DNA from: Labilithrix sp.
Lineage (GTDB): Bacteria > Myxococcota_A > Polyangia > Polyangiales > Polyangiaceae
Assembly: GCA_019637195.1 (NCBI GenBank)
Contig: JAHBWA010000010.1
Span: 1-64,000 of the forward strand
DNA length: 64,000 nucleotides
Reading direction: 5' to 3'
A program made the translations under genes and the position numbers. The notes under the pieces were generated by a model. The model was given only the letters and a program-made list of their open reading frames with translations, did not search any database and was not told the DNA's origin. Of this stretch, positions 63,922-64,000 are shown in pieces. The first letter of the stretch is position 1, and each line of letters starts with the position of its first letter.

Positions 63922-64000
63922 TCAGCTCAGGACCGGCTTCGCCGCGTGGGCGAGCGGCGGGACCGACGAGCGGACGCGTTCGAGCGCCGCGAGCGCCGCG
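63922..64000 (-). CDS. C-terminal end of a gene cut by the window edge
   Basis: A reading frame entering from the right ends at a TGA (63922-63924) with ALERVRSSVPPLAHAAKPVL before the stop. The composition looks like real protein, but nothing can be said of its function. Confidence 0.4.
   Translation of the reverse strand, partial: AALAALERVRSSVPPLAHAAKPVLS

Overview
The window is very GC-rich bacterial DNA with genes packed closely on both strands. Starts are often GTG or TTG, and many neighbouring genes overlap by 4 bases (ATGA or GTGA). Three eukaryotic-type Ser/Thr kinases, a PEGA/TPR-type protein, an FHA protein, a sigma-54 two-component pair and many Cys-rich or otherwise uncharacterised lipoproteins point to a myxobacterium (Myxococcota, probably Polyangia). 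This placement is inferred from gene content only.

Left end (1-3.9 kb): a tRNA-Pro(GGG) gene carries an integrated and decayed phage-like element of about 3.7 kb. It is bounded by 49-bp direct repeats at 100-148 and 3774-3822. It contains a broken tyrosine integrase, an intact HigB/HigA toxin-antitoxin operon, and frameshifted remains of a phage head module: head morphogenesis protein, P-loop kinase, prohead protease and DUF2213 protein.

3.9-23 kb: a copper block (YHS-containing CopA ATPase, four-helix-bundle Cys-rich copper protein) is followed by an M20 peptidase, a fatty-acid hydroxylase-family membrane enzyme, argC-argB, a Cys-rich repeat lipoprotein, hisH-hisA, a lipoprotein/Ser-Thr kinase pair (the kinase carries an apparent 1-base frameshift), a PEGA/TPR-like protein, two coupled aldehyde dehydrogenase-family genes that resemble a split ALDH16, and deoC.

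23-35 kb: a GlrK/GlrR-like (QseE/QseF) two-component pair diverges from a beta-carbonic anhydrase across a region holding two TGTC-N10-GACA dyads. Next come a thioredoxin-like protein, a MarR-type regulator, a ferredoxin-thioredoxin-reductase-like Fe-S protein, rpsU, a Ser/Thr kinase with a TPR-like C-terminus, a small basic DNA-binding protein, a patch of small genes including a toxin-antitoxin-like pair, and tRNA-Leu(CAA).

35-64 kb: a Ppx/GppA phosphatase, a TonB-dependent-receptor-like outer membrane protein, a DUF4159/VWA pair, then a tightly coupled four-gene signalling operon (triple-receiver hybrid kinase, CheR, CheB, receiver-kinase) with no chemoreceptor or CheA. After it lie an ATP-grasp/alpha-E pair with a (Gln-Ser)8 tail, an alpha/beta-hydrolase-like lipoprotein, a HEAT-repeat protein, a c-type cytochrome lipoprotein, a helix-turn-helix protein with a degenerate EIIA-like domain coupled to a cation/proton antiporter-Usp fusion, a third Ser/Thr kinase, a DUF721 (DciA-like) protein, an FHA protein, and the end of one more gene at the right edge.
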